The notes below the pieces were generated by a model that was not told the origin of the DNA, did no database searches, and was given only the letters and a program-made list of their open reading frames with translations. A DNA stretch of 64,000 bases from contig JAXLRU010000008.1 of NCBI GenBank assembly GCA_046330935.1, positions 83,071-147,070 of the forward strand, read 5' to 3'. Position numbers and translations under genes: made by a program. Origin of the DNA: JAXLRU01 sp046330935. Lineage in GTDB: Bacteria; Actinomycetota; Actinomycetes; Actinomycetales; Kineosporiaceae. Shown one piece after another: positions 63,027 through 64,000 of this stretch; the first letter of the stretch is position 1; each line of letters starts with the position of its first letter.

Positions 63027-64000
63027 CGCTCGTCCCCGAGCCGCAGGACCGCGCCGAGCACCGAGGCGCGCAGGCTGCGGGTGACCACGGCGAGGACCAG
63101 GCCGAGCATGCCCGCGACCACGCCGACGAGGACGAGCGTCGGCCACCAGGCCAGGTGCACCGCCACGGGCGGCACCGGACGCCCGAACGGCGCGGACATC
63201 GCCACCAGCGACGGCAGGGTCCGGGTGAGCAGGAGCCCGACGGCGAGCCCGCAGGCGGTGCCGAGGGCCCACAGCAGCAGCCCCTCCGTGGCGACGACCC
63301 GCTCGAGCTGCCGGCGGCGCACGCCCAGGGAGAGCAACTGCGCGAACTCGATCCGCCGCAGCCGGATCGCGACGGCGGTGTGCAGCGCGAACCCGACGCA
63401 GGCCAGGATGCCGGCCGCGAGGACGACCAGCCACCGCGCGCCCTGCCAGCCCACCGCGAGCGGCGCGCGCTGGGCCTGCCGCGCGGTGGCCGCGGCACCG
63501 ACCGTCGTCCCGCCGAGAGGTGCCAGGGCGTCGGCGAGGCGCGCCGCCCCGGCGTCGTCGACGTCCAGCCACCACCGGTTCGCGGTGGGCCCGTCGAGGC
63601 CGTACTCGATCAGCCGGCGCGAGAACGCGTCGGCGTCCACGAGCACCGCGTCGCGGTGGCCGTCGGTGCCCGGCACGAACGGCGTGGCCGCGACGACGGT
63701 GGCGGGGACGGCCGTCCGGTCGACGACGAGGGCGACGTCGTCGCCGGGGCGCCTGCCCAGCTGCCGCAGGACCTCGGGGGTGGCCACGACGCGCACCGGC
63801 TCTCCCGTGGGCCACGCGACCACGGTGGCGCTCATGGCCGAGTCGAAGGACGAGCTGCCGAGGTCGGGCACGAGGAACACCGACGCCTCCAGCCCCGCCT
63901 CGTCCTGGGAACGCCCCGGCAGCCGGACGGGACCGGTGGTCACCGAGCCACCGCTGACGCCCGCCGTCGCGATGCCCGCCCGCTCGAAGCCCGCCCACGA
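63023..64000 (-). CDS. FtsX-like ABC permease, module copy 2, type A (5' part outside the window)
   Basis: The C-terminal 325 codons of a permease whose start lies beyond 64000; the frame is open to the edge. It has an outer-domain end (TANRWWLDVDDAGAARLADAL) and the C-terminal FtsX block: helix, then the cytoplasmic VAIRLRRIEFAQLLSLGVRRRQLERV turn and two more helices, ending LRASVLGAVLRLGDER. The same order and end occur in the frameshifted gene at 56712-60096 (ending RGSVLGSVLRLGDER), which shows the A-B pair was duplicated in tandem. This copy is intact as far as visible and serves as the reference for the frameshift. Confidence 0.85.
   Translation of the reverse strand, partial: SWAGFERAGIATAGVSGGSVTTGPVRLPGRSQDEAGLEASVFLVPDLGSSSFDSAMSATVVAWPTGEPVRVVATPEVLRQLGRRPGDDVALVVDRTAVPATVVAATPFVPGTDGHRDAVLVDADAFSRRLIEYGLDGPTANRWWLDVDDAGAARLADALAPLGGTTVGAAATARQAQRAPLAVGWQGARWLVVLAAGILACVGFALHTAVAIRLRRIEFAQLLSLGVRRRQLERVVATEGLLLWALGTACGLAVGLLLTRTLPSLVAMSAPFGRPVPPVAVHLAWWPTLVLVGVVAGMLGLVLAVVTRSLRASVLGAVLRLGDER

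Noticed and set aside
1..64000. tRNA or rRNA genes, CRISPR arrays, transposases, integrases
   Set aside because: No cloverleaf with a T-loop GTTCGA context, no spaced short repeats of CRISPR type and no transposase or recombinase motif was seen.

Overview
The window is very GC-rich DNA (well over 70 % G+C in most genes) with GTG starts, dense 4-bp ATGA/GTGA gene overlaps and many leaderless-looking promoters. It is chromosomal DNA of an actinomycete (Actinomycetota). Support comes from a WhiB protein, an actinobacterial HisN, DUF3039, DUF4386, a short MtrB/AfsQ2-type kinase with a GerMN lipoprotein, and a lipid-anchored L,D-transpeptidase. The genus cannot be fixed from sequence alone; a Kineosporiales/Kineococcus-like host is a guess. 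I see no rRNA or tRNA gene, CRISPR array, transposase or integrase.

Layout. 1-11 kb: housekeeping and small-function genes (DUF429, VanZ-like, YqgE/AlgH, GNAT, DUF3039, MFS exporter, PH-like membrane protein, SF2 helicase, phytoene-desaturase-like flavoprotein), then a TetR/DUF4386 divergent pair with a clear double operator. 11-16 kb: a heterodimeric ABC exporter whose second subunit carries a one-base frameshift, then an SDR. 16-21.7 kb: a lipoprotein/histidine kinase/response regulator operon, STAS, WhiB and L,D-transpeptidase genes. 21.9-28.5 kb: Zn-dependent dehydrogenase with SRPBCC, Rrf2 regulator, APC permease, a membrane protein/XRE regulator pair under a readable promoter-operator, and a quinone oxidoreductase.

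28.5-35.75 kb is the accessory highlight. A roughly 1970-residue secreted Rhs/YD-repeat protein with an unrecognised C-terminal tip is followed by a small two-helix membrane protein (candidate immunity protein), an orphan fragment of a second rhs gene, a second small membrane protein, and a 92-bp diverged copy of the 3' end of the quinone oxidoreductase gene lying before the island. The island is thus bracketed by two versions of the same gene end, which looks like a modular polymorphic-toxin island inserted at, or recombined into, that gene's 3' end.

35.75-48.7 kb: KdpDE-like regulators next to an APC permease instead of a Kdp ATPase, a MazEF-type module with 12-bp tandem repeats before its promoter, HisN, DUF2231 and DUF2087 genes, and a four-gene 2-oxoacid:ferredoxin oxidoreductase operon (gamma, alpha, beta, GltD-ferredoxin fusion). 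48.8-64 kb: a GntR-TetR fusion regulator facing a DrrAB-like ABC exporter, then a minus-strand operon of MacB/LolCDE-type ABC genes: two ATPases, one with a C-terminal AbrB-like hairpin, and two tandem copies of a two-permease module. One permease is frameshifted in a G-run and the last is cut by the window edge.
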